In this document: piece after piece, positions 16,890 to 25,612 of the stretch | Numbering within the stretch: position 1 is the first letter of the stretch | Layout of the letters: every line of letters begins with the position of its first letter | Assembly (NCBI RefSeq): GCF_013044515.1 | Contig: NZ_JABEPR010000013.1 | Coordinates: 1-34,506, forward strand | Source: Sphingomonas sp. ID1715 | GTDB lineage: Bacteria; Pseudomonadota; Alphaproteobacteria; Sphingomonadales; Sphingomonadaceae | DNA: 34,506 nucleotides | Direction: 5' to 3' | Translations under genes and position numbers: made by a program | Notes under the pieces: generated by a model | Database searches by the model: none | The model's input: the letters and a program-made list of their open reading frames with translations, nothing else | Told to the model about the DNA's origin: nothing

Positions 16890-17784
16890 CAGCCCGAGTC
16901 GAGAGGCAATCGTCGCCACCGCTCGCGAGACGACCGCGCGCGGCTCGAAGAGCTTCAGCCTGGCTAGCAGGTTGTTCGACCGGCGCACGCGGGAGCGGGC
17001 CTGGCTGCTCTATGCCTGGTGCCGCGCGTGCGACGATTTGGCGGATGGCCAGCATATGGGCGGCACGCTCGGCGAAGGCGGTGAGATCGATCGGATCCGC
17101 GACCTGACCGACCGTGCGCTTGGCGGGGAGTGGGTGGGTGAAGCGTCGTTCGACGGGCTGCGGCTGCTGTGCGAAGAAGTGCCGATCCCGCGCGCGCTGA
17201 TCGACGATCACATCGCCGGTTTCGCGCTCGATGCTGAAGGCTGGCGGCCGCGGACGGAAGCCGACCTGATCCGCTATTGCCACCATGTCGCGGGTGCGGT
17301 CGGCGAGATGATGGCGCTCGTGATGGGCGTCCCGCCCGAAGACGCCGATACCATGAAGAGCGCCGACGATCTCGGCATCGCCTTTCAGCTCGCCAACATC
17401 GCCCGGGACGTGACGGAGGACGCGCAAGGGGGCAGGTGCTACCTCCCGGAAGAGTGGCTCCGCGAACTCAACCTCCGTTCGTTTCGAGCGCAGTCGAGAA
17501 ACGGCTTCTCGACTGCGCTCGAAGCAAACGGTGAAATGGACGCCGTCGTGACTCTCACCCGCCGCCTGGCCGACCTGTCAGCGCAGTATGAAGCGAGCGC
17601 CCAGGTCGGCGCGCGGCGCCTGCCCTTCCGTTCGCGCTGGGCGGTGCTCGCCGCCGCCGGCATCTATGGCGACATCGCGCGGGAAGTCGCCCGACAGGGA
17701 GTGGCTGCGCTCGACCGGCGCGTGGTCACCTCGCGTCGGGCGAAGCTCGGGTGGGTGTTCAGGGCGTTGAAGCAGGCGCTCTGA
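16879..17784 (+). CDS. crtB: phytoene synthase (CrtB)
   Basis: CrtB condenses two geranylgeranyl diphosphate molecules to phytoene, the first committed carotenoid step. Of 301 residues, the magnesium-diphosphate motifs are DDLAD (52-56) and DVTED (177-181), in LANIARDVTEDAQGGRCYLP. The segment AQVGARRLPFRSRWAVLAAA is typical of the family. A 57-bp palindromic repeat (17475-17531) is read in frame and encodes about residues 199-218 (SFRAQSRNGFSTALEAN), a region that is variable in the family; both catalytic motifs lie before it. The ATG overlaps the LOG gene, and the 3' end overlaps crtZ by 26 bp on the opposite strand. Confidence 0.96.
   Translation: MSSSSPSREAIVATARETTARGSKSFSLASRLFDRRTRERAWLLYAWCRACDDLADGQHMGGTLGEGGEIDRIRDLTDRALGGEWVGEASFDGLRLLCEEVPIPRALIDDHIAGFALDAEGWRPRTEADLIRYCHHVAGAVGEMMALVMGVPPEDADTMKSADDLGIAFQLANIARDVTEDAQGGRCYLPEEWLRELNLRSFRAQSRNGFSTALEANGEMDAVVTLTRRLADLSAQYEASAQVGARRLPFRSRWAVLAAAGIYGDIAREVARQGVAALDRRVVTSRRAKLGWVFRALKQAL
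17475..17531. repeat. palindromic repeat lying inside crtB coding sequence
   Basis: Arms of 25 bp (17475-17499 and 17507-17531) are inverted with two mismatches. The sequence is the close relative of the repeat at 16244, with TCGAGCGCAGTCGAGA as core. Its total of 57 bp is 19 codons, so the crtB frame is kept. Confidence 0.88.
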
Positions 17785-18253
17785 CGCCCTTGCGCTCGCG
17801 GCGGGCGAGTTCCGCCTTCAGTGCCTCTGGCTTCGGCGCAACCAGAAAGCCGAAGCTGACAGTGCCCTCTTTCGTCTCCACCGCATGGTGCAGCCGGTGC
17901 GCCTGGACGATGCGCTTCATGTAAGGCGTCCGCGGCACGTAGCGATGGTTCAGGCGCCGGTGCACGATGACGTCATGGAAGCCGAAATAGATGGCGCCAT
18001 AAGCGGCGATGCCAGCGCCGACCCACACGGCATTGCTGCCCCATCCCCAATGCAGGCCGCCGAAGATCAGGGCGATCGAAGGACCGGCGAAGATCACGCC
18101 ATAGAGGTCGTTCAGCTCGAACCAGCCGGTGCGCGGACGGTGATGGCTCTCGTGCAGGAACCAGCCGGGCCCATGCATCAGCCACCGGTGCGCGGCGTAG
18201 GCAAAACCTTCCATGCCGATGACAGTGAGGAGGAAGAGCAGGGGGCCGGGCAT
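17759..18253 (-). CDS. crtZ: beta-carotene hydroxylase (CrtZ)
   Basis: CrtZ is a membrane di-iron hydroxylase that adds hydroxyl groups at C3 and C3' of beta-carotene to give zeaxanthin. The 164-residue product has the histidine clusters HRWLMHGPGWFLHESHH, FHDVIVHRRLNHRY and QAHRLHHAVE, and four hydrophobic helices. ATG 18253 (MPGPLLFLLTVIGMEGFAYA) is chosen; an in-frame ATG ten codons upstream adds a non-hydrophobic piece. It is convergent with crtB with a 26-bp tail overlap. It begins 32 bp from a palindromic repeat at 18286. Confidence 0.95.
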   Translation of the reverse strand: MPGPLLFLLTVIGMEGFAYAAHRWLMHGPGWFLHESHHRPRTGWFELNDLYGVIFAGPSIALIFGGLHWGWGSNAVWVGAGIAAYGAIYFGFHDVIVHRRLNHRYVPRTPYMKRIVQAHRLHHAVETKEGTVSFGFLVAPKPEALKAELARRERKGVRAPASTP

Positions 18254-18285
18254 GTCCGGCGATATAGTGCAGCACCCATCCACTC

Positions 18286-18365
18286 GTCATCCTGAACTTG
18301 TTTCGGGACAAGCTTGTCAGGGCTGAAGAGGCGGATAGCTTGCCCCGAAACAAGTTCGGGATGAC
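18286..18365. repeat. palindromic repeat (core GAACTTGTTTCGGG)
   Basis: Arms of 29 bp (18286-18314 and about 18337-18365) start gtcatcc and end ggatgac, with two mismatches; the centre is about 22 bp. It fills the gap between crtZ and a small lipoprotein gene on the other strand, whose start codon lies at its right arm. Confidence 0.85.
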
Positions 18366-18369
18366 GGGT

Positions 18370-18669
18370 ATGAAGCAAACTTCACTGGTCGTGTTGCTCG
18401 CCCTCGCCTCCTGCGCCGGCCCCGAATCGCAACTCGCGACCGGGCTGCAGCGCGCGGGATTGAGCAAGGCGACGGCTGCGTGCATGGCGGACCGCATGGT
18501 TGACCGGCTCTCGCTCGGTCAGCTTCTCAAGCTACGTTCGCTCGGCAGTCTCGGCGAGGATCGTCCGGGTTCCGCAACGGAATTCATGCGCAAGGTCCGG
18601 GCCTTGCGCGATCCGGAAATCCTCAGCGTCACCACATCGTCGCTGGCGGTCTGCGGCTTGGGTCTCTGA
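18370..18669 (+). CDS. small lipoprotein, unknown
   Basis: A 99-residue protein begins [20 protein letters not shown]: a short lipoprotein signal with the lipobox LASC, so Cys15 is the expected lipidation site. The rest ([49 protein letters not shown]) is helical with two further Cys. I recognise a pattern common in sphingomonads but no named family. ATG 18370 is chosen; ATG 18361 is also in frame and lies in the repeat arm, and no clear ribosome-binding site is seen for either. It precedes sucC by 61 bp. Confidence 0.65.
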   Translation: MKQTSLVVLLALASCAGPESQLATGLQRAGLSKATAACMADRMVDRLSLGQLLKLRSLGSLGEDRPGSATEFMRKVRALRDPEILSVTTSSLAVCGLGL

Positions 18670-18730
18670 TGCCTTGGCAATCGCGGCGGGCCATGCTTTA
18701 GGCCCGTTCCGCAACTGCGAAGGCGAGTCC

Positions 18731-19930
18731 ATGAACATTCACGAATATCAGGCCAAGGAATTGCTCGCGAAATTCGGCGTCCCCGTGCCAGCCGGCCATG
18801 CCGCGATGAGCGTCGAGGAAGCAGTCGATGCCGCCAAGCAGCTGCCTGGACCGCTTTACGTCGTGAAGGCGCAGATTCATGCCGGCGGCCGCGGCAAGGG
18901 CAAGTTCAAGGAGCTCGGGCCCGACGCCAAGGGTGGCGTGCGGCTGGCGAAGACGCTCGACGAGGTTCGGGCGCACGCCGCGGAGATGCTCGGCAACACG
19001 CTCGTCACGATCCAGACCGGCGAGGCCGGCAAGCAGGTGCAACGCCTCTACGTCACCGACGGCGTCGACATCGCCAAGGAATTCTACCTGGCCCTGCTCG
19101 TCGACCGGGCGTCCGGCCGGATCGCGATGGTTGCGTCCACCGAGGGCGGCATGGACATCGAGACCGTCGCGCACGACACGCCGGAGAAGATTCACACGCT
19201 CGATATCGATCCCGCGACCGGCTTCATGCCCCACCACGGTCGCGCCGTGGCGGCGGCGCTCGGCCTGACCGGCGACCTCGCCAAGCAGGCGGCGAATGTC
19301 GCAGCCAAGCTCTACGACGCCTTTCTCGGTACCGATGCGTCGCAGATCGAGATCAATCCGCTCGCGGTCACCGATGACGGCAAGCTGATGGTGTTGGATG
19401 CCAAGGTCGGCTTCGATTCGAACGCGATGTTCCGCCACAAGGACCTGGCCGAGCTGCGCGACCTGACCGAAGAGGATGAGATGGAGGTCGAGGCGTCGAA
19501 ATACGACCTCGCCTATATCAAGCTCGACGGCGACATCGGCTGCATGGTCAACGGCGCGGGCCTCGCCATGGCGACGATGGACATCATCAAGCTGAACGGC
19601 GCCTTCCCGGCCAACTTCCTCGATGTCGGGGGCGGCGCGTCCAAGGAGAAGGTGACCGCCGCGTTCAAGATCATCCTCGCGGACCCGGCGGTGAAGGGCA
19701 TTCTCGTCAACATCTTCGGCGGCATCATGAAATGCGACATCATCGCCGACGGCATCGTCGCCGCGGCGAAGGAAGTGGACTTGAAGGTGCCCCTGGTCGT
19801 CCGGCTCGAGGGCACCAATGTCGAGCAGGGCAAGAAGATCCTGGCTGAAAGCGGTCTCGCCATCGTTCCCGCCAATGACCTTGGCGACGCGGCCCGCAAG
19901 ATCGTGGCCGAGGTGCAAAAGGCGGCTTAG
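18731..19930 (+). CDS. sucC: succinyl-CoA synthetase beta subunit (SucC)
   Basis: SucC is the ATP-grasp subunit of succinyl-CoA ligase, making succinate and ATP (or GTP) from succinyl-CoA in the TCA cycle. The 399-residue protein starts [23 protein letters not shown]-grasp residues appear in [20 protein letters not shown], later [20 protein letters not shown] and the Mg-binding [18 protein letters not shown], ending with [17 protein letters not shown]. The ATG is preceded by GAAGGCGAG. The alpha subunit gene sucD, which commonly follows, is absent here; a palindromic repeat and etfBA follow instead. Confidence 0.98.
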   Translation: MNIHEYQAKELLAKFGVPVPAGHAAMSVEEAVDAAKQLPGPLYVVKAQIHAGGRGKGKFKELGPDAKGGVRLAKTLDEVRAHAAEMLGNTLVTIQTGEAGKQVQRLYVTDGVDIAKEFYLALLVDRASGRIAMVASTEGGMDIETVAHDTPEKIHTLDIDPATGFMPHHGRAVAAALGLTGDLAKQAANVAAKLYDAFLGTDASQIEINPLAVTDDGKLMVLDAKVGFDSNAMFRHKDLAELRDLTEEDEMEVEASKYDLAYIKLDGDIGCMVNGAGLAMATMDIIKLNGAFPANFLDVGGGASKEKVTAAFKIILADPAVKGILVNIFGGIMKCDIIADGIVAAAKEVDLKVPLVVRLEGTNVEQGKKILAESGLAIVPANDLGDAARKIVAEVQKAA

Positions 19931-19940
19931 GTTTTTCACC

Positions 19941-20014
19941 GTCACCCCGGACTTGATCCGGGGTCCACCTGCCTTTTGAAAGAATGGTGGATGCCGGATC
20001 AGGTCCGGCATGAC
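19941..20014. repeat. double-hairpin palindromic repeat
   Basis: Each half forms its own hairpin (ccccggacttgatccgggg at 19944-19962 and tgccggatcaggtccggca at 19992-20010). The two halves are also inverted copies of each other (gtcacc.../...catgac). It lies between sucC and etfB. It is of a repeat type widespread in alphaproteobacterial genomes and may act as a transcript end or mRNA stabiliser. Confidence 0.8.
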
Positions 20015-20031
20015 GAAGAGGAGAGAAGCAG

Positions 20032-20781
20032 ATGAAAATACTCGTGCCCGTGAAGCGGGTCATCGATTACAATGTGAAGCCGCGGGTGAAGGCGGACGGC
20101 ACGGGTGTGGACCTGGCCAACGTCAAGATGTCGATGAACCCGTTCGACGAGATCGCGGTCGAGGAAGCCATTCGCCTGAAAGAAAAGGGCGCAGCGACCG
20201 AGATCGTCGCGGTGTCGGTCGGGCCGGCCAAGGCGCAGGAGACGCTGCGCACGGCGCTCGCCATGGGCGCCGACCGAGCGATCCTGATCCAGACCGACGA
20301 CGAGGTCGAGCCGCTGGCCGTCGCCAAGCTGCTGGCGAAGGTCGCGGAAGAGGAGCAGCCGGGGCTCGTCATCCTCGGTAAGCAGGCGATCGACGACGAT
20401 TCGAACCAGACCGGCCAGATGCTGGCGGCGCTAATGAACCGACCGCAGGGCACGTTCGCGTCGAAGGTCGAGGTGTCGGGCGACACCGTCAACGTGACGC
20501 GCGAAGTCGATGGCGGGCTTGAGACGATCACGCTCAAGACGCCGGCGATCATCACCACCGACTTGCGCCTGAACGAACCGCGCTACGCGTCGCTGCCGAA
20601 CATCATGAAGGCCAAATCCAAGCCGCTCGCGACCAAGGCTCCCGCCGATTACGGCGTCGACACCGCGGCGCGGCTGAAGACGCTGAAGGTCGTCGAGCCG
20701 GCCAAGCGCTCGGCCGGCGTCAAGGTTGCCGATGTCGATGAACTGATCACCAAGCTTACCAGCCTCGGAGTTGTCGCATGA
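20032..20781 (+). CDS. etfB: electron transfer flavoprotein beta subunit (EtfB)
   Basis: EtfB is the AMP-binding partner of EtfA. Together they carry electrons from acyl-CoA dehydrogenases to ETF-ubiquinone oxidoreductase. The 249-residue product starts [20 protein letters not shown], and shows the family signature [33 protein letters not shown] and [30 protein letters not shown] precedes the ATG. Its stop overlaps the etfA start (ATGA), which indicates coupled translation. No acyl-CoA dehydrogenase is in the window. Confidence 0.98.
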   Translation: MKILVPVKRVIDYNVKPRVKADGTGVDLANVKMSMNPFDEIAVEEAIRLKEKGAATEIVAVSVGPAKAQETLRTALAMGADRAILIQTDDEVEPLAVAKLLAKVAEEEQPGLVILGKQAIDDDSNQTGQMLAALMNRPQGTFASKVEVSGDTVNVTREVDGGLETITLKTPAIITTDLRLNEPRYASLPNIMKAKSKPLATKAPADYGVDTAARLKTLKVVEPAKRSAGVKVADVDELITKLTSLGVVA

Positions 20782-21713
20782 AGACGCTCGTTCTCGCCGA
20801 TCACGACAACCAGACTCTGAAGGACGCGACGCTGGCGGTGGTGACCGCCGCGGCCAAGCTCGGCGACGTGCATGTGCTGGTCGCCGGCAGCAATTGCGAA
20901 GCCGTCGCCAACCAGGCGGCGCAGGTCGCCGGCGTCAGCCTCGTGCTGCTCGCCGAAGACGCGGCTTACGAGCATGAGCTGGCCGAGAATGTCGCGCCGC
21001 TGATCGTCAACCTGATGGGCGACCGCGACGCCTTCCTCGCGCCGTCGACCTCGACCGGCAAGAATGTCGCGCCGCGCGTCGCCGCGCTGCTCGACGTCAT
21101 GCAGATCTCCGACATTCTCTCGGTCGAAAGCGACGACACCTTCACCCGGCCCATCTATGCGGGCAATGCGATCGCGACCGTGCAGTCGTCGGACGCCAAG
21201 AAGGTGATCACCGTGCGCGGCACGGCCTTCGCCAAGGCGGAGAAGACCGGCGGTTCGGCGCAGGTCGAAAAGATCGGCACGACCGGCGATGCGGGCCTGT
21301 CGAGCTTCGTCGGCGCCGAACTCTCCAAGTCGGAGCGGCCGGAGCTGACCAGCGCCAAGATCATCGTCTCGGGCGGCCGCGCGCTGCAGAATGGCGAGAA
21401 TTTCCACGCGCTGATCGAACCGCTGGCTGACAAGCTGAAGGCCGCCGTCGGCGCCAGCCGTGCCGCCGTGGACGCCGGCTATGTGCCGAACGACTATCAG
21501 GTCGGCCAGACCGGCAAGATCGTCGCTCCCGAAGTCTATATTGCGGTCGGCATCTCCGGCGCGATCCAGCACCTCGCCGGCATGAAGGACTCCAAGACCA
21601 TCATCGCCATCAACAAGGACGAGGACGCCCCGATCTTCCAGGTCGCCGACATCGGCCTGGTCGGCGACCTGTTCAAGCTGGTCCCGGAACTGACCGAAAA
21701 GCTGCCGGGGTAA
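20778..21713 (+). CDS. etfA: electron transfer flavoprotein alpha subunit (EtfA)
   Basis: EtfA is the FAD-binding subunit of the electron transfer flavoprotein. The 311-residue protein begins [20 protein letters not shown]. The C-terminal FAD domain has [32 protein letters not shown], and [19 protein letters not shown] followed by [20 protein letters not shown]. All expected signature segments are present. It is read from an ATG overlapping the etfB stop. It is followed five bases later by a long nested palindromic repeat that probably marks the transcript end. Confidence 0.98.
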   Translation: MKTLVLADHDNQTLKDATLAVVTAAAKLGDVHVLVAGSNCEAVANQAAQVAGVSLVLLAEDAAYEHELAENVAPLIVNLMGDRDAFLAPSTSTGKNVAPRVAALLDVMQISDILSVESDDTFTRPIYAGNAIATVQSSDAKKVITVRGTAFAKAEKTGGSAQVEKIGTTGDAGLSSFVGAELSKSERPELTSAKIIVSGGRALQNGENFHALIEPLADKLKAAVGASRAAVDAGYVPNDYQVGQTGKIVAPEVYIAVGISGAIQHLAGMKDSKTIIAINKDEDAPIFQVADIGLVGDLFKLVPELTEKLPG

Positions 21714-21717
21714 TGAG

Positions 21718-21866
21718 GATCCTCCCCTCGCCCTGCGAGGGGAGGGGGACCATGCGAAGCATGGTGGAGGGGCTGAGCGCGTAGCGCGAAGGCTGACCCT
21801 CCGCTTCGCTTCGGCCCCTCCACCGCCTTCGGCGGTCCCCCTCCCCTGCAAGTGCAGGGGAGGATC
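21718..21866. repeat. long nested palindromic repeat
   Basis: The outer arms GATCCTCCCCT (21718-21728) and AGGGGAGGATC (21856-21866) are perfect inverted copies. Inside are smaller hairpins: cctcccctcgccctgcgaggggagg, accatgcgaagcatggt, accgccttcggcggt and cccctgcaagtgcagggg. The inner ggaggggctgagcgc and gcttcggcccctcc parts also pair. The total is about 149 bp. It lies between convergent etfA and the SDR gene. Confidence 0.85.
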
Positions 21867-21884
21867 TATGACCCATCCACGCAA

Positions 21885-22742
21885 CTAACCATTCACGATC
21901 GTCCCGCCATTCGGGTGCAGCACCTGCCCCGACATGTAGCTGGAATCCTCGCACGCCAGGAACAGGAAGCTCGGCGCGACTTCGTTCGGCTGGCCCGGGC
22001 GACCGATCGGGGTCGACTTGCCGAAATCCTTCAGTTTCTCGGGGGTCGCGCCGCCCATCGGGTTGAGCGGCGTCCAGATCGGGCCCGGCGCAACCGCATT
22101 TACGCGAATGCCATGTTCGATCAGGTTCTCGGACAATGACCGGGTAAAGGCGGTAATCGCGCCCTTGGTCGCCGAATAGTCGAGCAGCTCTGACGAGCCC
22201 TGGTACATGGTGACGCTGGTGCAGTTCACGATCGCCGAGCCCTCGGACAGGTGCTTCCTTGCCGCCTGCACCATGTAGAACATGCCGAAGATGTTGGTCT
22301 GAAAGGTGCGCTTCAGCTGCTCTTCGGTGATATCCTCGATATTCTTGTCGGGATGCTGCTCGCCGGCATTGTTGACCAGAACGTCGAGACCGCCCAGTTC
22401 CGCCACGGTGCGCTCTACCGCTTGAGTGCAGAAATCCTTCTCCCCGACATCGCCCGCGATGCGGATCGCGCGGCGACCCTCGGCCTCGACGATCTCGCAG
22501 GTCTTCTGCGCATCGTCATGCTCGCACAGATAGCAGACCGCGATGTCGGCGCCTTCGCGCGCGAACAGCGCGGCGACCGCCCGGCCAATGCCCGAGTCCG
22601 CACCGGTGATCAGCGCGACCTTGCCCGCGAGCCTGCCGGAGCCCGGATAGCGCGGTTCCCAGTCCGGCTTCGGCTCAAGCTGCGATTCATGGCCGGGCAG
22701 CCCGTCTTCATGGATCATGCCGATGGTTTCGGTCTCTGACAT
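21885..22742 (-). CDS. SDR-family oxidoreductase
   Basis: A 285-residue NAD(P)-dependent short-chain dehydrogenase has the cofactor motif TGADSGIG (46-53), NNAG (124-127), Ser176 and the catalytic YSATK (Tyr189, Lys193). An unusual N-terminal stretch of about 40 residues with GHESQLEPKPDWEPRYPGSG is typical of the YghA/glucose-dehydrogenase-like SDR subgroup. The substrate is unknown; members are often stress-linked aldehyde or sugar reductases. The ATG at 22742 is chosen because AGGAG lies just upstream; the frame runs 15 codons further without a site. It is divergent from the GNAT gene. Confidence 0.9.
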   Translation of the reverse strand: MSETETIGMIHEDGLPGHESQLEPKPDWEPRYPGSGRLAGKVALITGADSGIGRAVAALFAREGADIAVCYLCEHDDAQKTCEIVEAEGRRAIRIAGDVGEKDFCTQAVERTVAELGGLDVLVNNAGEQHPDKNIEDITEEQLKRTFQTNIFGMFYMVQAARKHLSEGSAIVNCTSVTMYQGSSELLDYSATKGAITAFTRSLSENLIEHGIRVNAVAPGPIWTPLNPMGGATPEKLKDFGKSTPIGRPGQPNEVAPSFLFLACEDSSYMSGQVLHPNGGTIVNG

Positions 22743-22805
22743 TGCCTCACTCCTGCTGGATTTCAGGCCCAAACGCGCGAGCGGCAACGGTGTTCAGGGG
22801 GCGGC

Positions 22806-23417
22806 ATGGAACTCAGGGCAGAACGGCTGAGCCGAGGCGAGGTGACGCTCGAACCGATGGACGAGCGTCACCGGGATGGATTGCGGGCGGCGGCCAATGC
22901 CGATCCGGACATCTGGACGATCTATCCTTACTCGATGGCGGACGAGCATTTCGACGGCTTCTGGGCCAGGCTGATGGACCAGCGTGCGGCCGGCGACCGC
23001 ATGCCCTTCGCAGTATGCGTGAACGGCGAATGCGTCGGCATCAGCTGCTATTTGAACATCGGGCGGGAGGCCGCAGGCGTCGAGATCGGCGGCACCTATT
23101 ACCGCCCGGATGTGCGCGGCGGCATCGTCAACCCGACCGCCAAGTTGCTGCTGATCGGCCACGCCTTTGCGTGCGGCGCCCGCCGCGTCGCCTTCCGCGT
23201 CGACGCGATCAACGCGCGATCACGCGCGGCCGTGCTGAAGCTGGGCGCGGTGGAGGAAGGCATATTGCGCCAGAACAGCGTCACCTGGACCGGACGGGTG
23301 CGCGACACGGTCGTCTTCTCGATCCTGCGTGACGAGTGGCCGGCGGTGGAGAAGCGATTGCTGGAGCGGTCGTCTCCGCACGAGCGCCCCTCGACTTCGC
23401 TCGGGACGAGCGTTTGA
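22806..23417 (+). CDS. GNAT-family N-acetyltransferase
   Basis: This 203-residue acetyltransferase resembles the RimJ/RimL type group. It begins MELRAERLSRGEVTLEPMDE, then DIWTIYPYSMADEHFDGFWA. The acetyl-CoA-binding core includes EIGGTYYRPDVRGGIVNPTA and RRVAFRVDAINARSRAAVLK, ending with LGAVEEGILRQN. The acceptor is unknown; relatives modify ribosomal proteins, amino acids or small amines. The last roughly 11 residues (ERPSTSLGTSV) and the stop codon come from the left arm of the palindromic repeat at 23385, so the natural C-terminus was probably different. Confidence 0.85.
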   Translation: MELRAERLSRGEVTLEPMDERHRDGLRAAANADPDIWTIYPYSMADEHFDGFWARLMDQRAAGDRMPFAVCVNGECVGISCYLNIGREAAGVEIGGTYYRPDVRGGIVNPTAKLLLIGHAFACGARRVAFRVDAINARSRAAVLKLGAVEEGILRQNSVTWTGRVRDTVVFSILRDEWPAVEKRLLERSSPHERPSTSLGTSV

Positions 23418-23466
23418 GGTGCGCGCGGAAATCTCCTTCGCTCGTCCCGAGCGAAGTCGAGGGGCG
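23385..23466. repeat. perfect 28-bp inverted repeat
   Basis: Left arm 23385-23412 and right arm 23439-23466 are exact reverse complements (28 of 28), with outer bases cgcccctcgacttcgctcgg and inner gacgagcg. The centre is 26 bp. The family core TCGACTTCGCTCG is shared with the repeats at 16244 and 17475. It covers the end of the GNAT gene and ends 6 bp before the cobT stop. Confidence 0.9.
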
Positions 23467-23471
23467 CCTTC

Positions 23472-25298
23472 TCACACCTGGTCGAACAACCCCGCAAGCT
23501 GCTCCACCATCGTCCCGCCGAGCTGTTCCGCATCCATGATCGTCACCGCCCGCGCATAATAGCGGGTGACGTCATGGCCGATGCCGATCGCGACCAGCTC
23601 GACCGGCGAGCGATTCTCGATCCAGGCGATGACCTGGCGCAGATGCTTTTCGAGATAGGAGCCGCTGTTCACCGACAGCGTCGAATCGTCGACCGGCGCG
23701 CCGTCCGAGATCACCATCAGGATCTTGCGCTCCTCGGCGCGGCCGATCAGCCGGTTGTGCGCCCAGAGCAGCGCCTCGCCGTCGATATTCTCCTTGAGCA
23801 GCCCTTCGCGCATCATCAGGCCGAGATTTTTGCGCGCCCGCCGCCACGGCTCGTCCGCGCGCTTGTAGACGATGTGGCGGAGGTCGTTGAGCCGGCCCGG
23901 CGCCCGCGGGCGCCCCTGCGCCAGCCAGTCCTCGCGCGCCTGTCCGCCCTTCCAGGCGCGGGTGGTGAAGCCGAGAATCTCGGTCTTCACGCCGACCCGC
24001 TCCAGCGTGCGCGCCATGATGTCGGCGGAGATCGCCGCAATGGAGATCGGCCGCCCGCGCATCGAACCCGAATTGTCGAGCAGCAGGGTGACCACCGTGT
24101 CCTTGAACTCGGTATCCTTCTCGATCTTGTAGCTGAGCGAGTGCGCCGGGTTGGCGACCACCCGCGCCAGCCGGGCGGCGTCGAGCAGCCCTTCCTCCTG
24201 GTCGAAATCCCAGCTGCGCGACTGCTGCGCCATCAGCCGCCGCTGCAGCCGGTTGGCGAGCTTTGTCACCGCGCCCTGCAGATGCGTCAGCTGCTGGTCC
24301 AGATAGGCGCGCAGCCGGCCAAGCTCATCCTCGTCGCACAGCTCGCTTGCCTCGATCACTTCGTCGAAGCGCGTCGTCCACACCTTATAGTCGAACTGCG
24401 GCGACAGGTCGGATAGCGGCCGGTTCGGGCGCACGGGCAGCATGCCCTCATCCCCGTCTTCGCCCGCCTGCGAGTCGCCATCGGCCTCATAATCCTCGTC
24501 CGACTCGCCGCTCTCATTCTCGCTGTCGTCGCCGTCCTGCTGTTCGGCGCGCGCCTGTATCTCGCCATCTGCGCCGGACGAGCCCTGATCCTCGTCGTCG
24601 CCATCTTCCCCCTCGTCCGGCTCCTCGCCGTCGCCCTCTTCTCCGGCGTCCGGGTCTTCGGTCGGCTCGGCTTCGGCATCGACCAGTTCGAGGTCTTCGA
24701 GCAGCCGCGTCGCGAGCTTGGCGAAGCTATTCTGGTCGTCGAGCGCCAGCGGCAGCGCGTCGAGATCGCTGCCCGCTTTGCTCTCGATCCACTCGCGGAC
24801 CAGTGCCAGTCCGGCGGCGGCGGCCTCGGGCGGCGCCTGGCCGGTCAGCCGCTCGCGGACGATCAGCTGCAGCGCGGTCGACAGCGGCACTTCGTCGGCC
24901 GAGCGCGCGCGCGTGATCGGGTCGGATCGCATGCGCAGGTCGAGCGCGCGGCCGAGATTGGCCTCGACGCCCGCCATGCCCTTTGAGCCGAGCGCTTCCA
25001 CCCGCGCCGTCTCGACCGCGTCGAACACCGCGCGCGCCACCGCCTCATACGGCGATCCCTTGGCGTGCAGCGCCGCGTCATGGTGGCGCAGGCGCAGCGC
25101 GAAACTGTCGGCAAAGCCGCGCGCTTCGGCAACCTGCTCGGGCGGCAGCGAGCGCGCGGGCATCGGCACCCGCATATTCTTGCCGGACTGGGTCGGCGCG
25201 TCGGCGGTGAAGGCGAGCTCCACTTCCTGCTCGTGCGAGATCGCGCGGGCGGCGCCGGACAGGACGGAGCGGAAGCGATCGAGCGGAGAATCGGCCAT
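23472..25298 (-). CDS. cobT: cobaltochelatase CobT subunit (VWA protein)
   Basis: CobT is the von Willebrand A-domain partner of the AAA+ protein CobS in the ATP-dependent insertion of cobalt into hydrogenobyrinic acid a,c-diamide (aerobic B12 route). The 608-residue product has an N-terminal alpha-helical domain, a highly acidic linker of Glu and Asp (about 215-300), and a C-terminal VWA domain with the MIDAS motif DNSGS (Asp408, Ser410, Ser412) and [15 protein letters not shown]. The start [12 protein letters not shown] fits the family. cobS is upstream on the same strand, separated by a 314-bp gap. The large subunit CobN is not in the window. Confidence 0.95.
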   Translation of the reverse strand: MADSPLDRFRSVLSGAARAISHEQEVELAFTADAPTQSGKNMRVPMPARSLPPEQVAEARGFADSFALRLRHHDAALHAKGSPYEAVARAVFDAVETARVEALGSKGMAGVEANLGRALDLRMRSDPITRARSADEVPLSTALQLIVRERLTGQAPPEAAAAGLALVREWIESKAGSDLDALPLALDDQNSFAKLATRLLEDLELVDAEAEPTEDPDAGEEGDGEEPDEGEDGDDEDQGSSGADGEIQARAEQQDGDDSENESGESDEDYEADGDSQAGEDGDEGMLPVRPNRPLSDLSPQFDYKVWTTRFDEVIEASELCDEDELGRLRAYLDQQLTHLQGAVTKLANRLQRRLMAQQSRSWDFDQEEGLLDAARLARVVANPAHSLSYKIEKDTEFKDTVVTLLLDNSGSMRGRPISIAAISADIMARTLERVGVKTEILGFTTRAWKGGQAREDWLAQGRPRAPGRLNDLRHIVYKRADEPWRRARKNLGLMMREGLLKENIDGEALLWAHNRLIGRAEERKILMVISDGAPVDDSTLSVNSGSYLEKHLRQVIAWIENRSPVELVAIGIGHDVTRYYARAVTIMDAEQLGGTMVEQLAGLFDQV

Positions 25299-25612
25299 GC
25301 TGTCCCTCCAATTGGCCGTGGCGGCCCGGCTTGCAAGCGGGCAGCGCGCTCCGGTTAACCCTCAATCAACCTTCCAGAATCGGGCGACCTCGCCGAAAGT
25401 CTTCGTACTCGAGCTTCGGCGCGGCCGGCGCAGTGTAGCGCAGCGCCCGCCGCGTGAAGGGGGTGCGCCTCGCCTGACGAAGATAAGGCCGGGCGCAGGG
25501 AAGGGGCGGCGAGGCGACTCGCCGCCCCTTTTCTCGTTTGTTCTCCTGCGAAAGCAGGAGTCCATGGGCACTAAGCCGGGGCTCCTGCTTGCTCAGCAGA
25601 GCTAAGGACGGA
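25299..25612. other. gap between cobS and cobT
   Basis: No gene is supported in these 314 bp. They contain a strong hairpin at 25501-25535, a small hairpin CTCCTGCGAAAGCAGGAG (25543-25560) of a repeat type, and a GC-rich stretch near 25400-25500. Short open frames on the minus strand here show no motif that I can recognise. Confidence 0.6.
25501..25535 (+). terminator. strong rho-independent-type hairpin, U-tract on plus strand
   Basis: AAGGGGCGGCGAG and CTCGCCGCCCCTT form a perfect 13-bp stem with a GCGA loop. On the plus strand it is followed by TTCTCGTTTG, so U-rich RNA would follow. On the minus strand, the direction of cobS, the following bases are less U-rich (CCCTGCG). It therefore looks bidirectional at best, with a better plus-strand form. 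Confidence 0.6.

Noticed and set aside
18698-20011. 437-codon open frame opposite sucC
   Set aside because: It is antisense to an unmistakable SucC and shows no recognisable family.
25366-25612. Short minus-strand frames in the cobS-cobT gap
   Set aside because: No ribosome-binding site, no family motif, and they run through hairpins; treated as non-coding.
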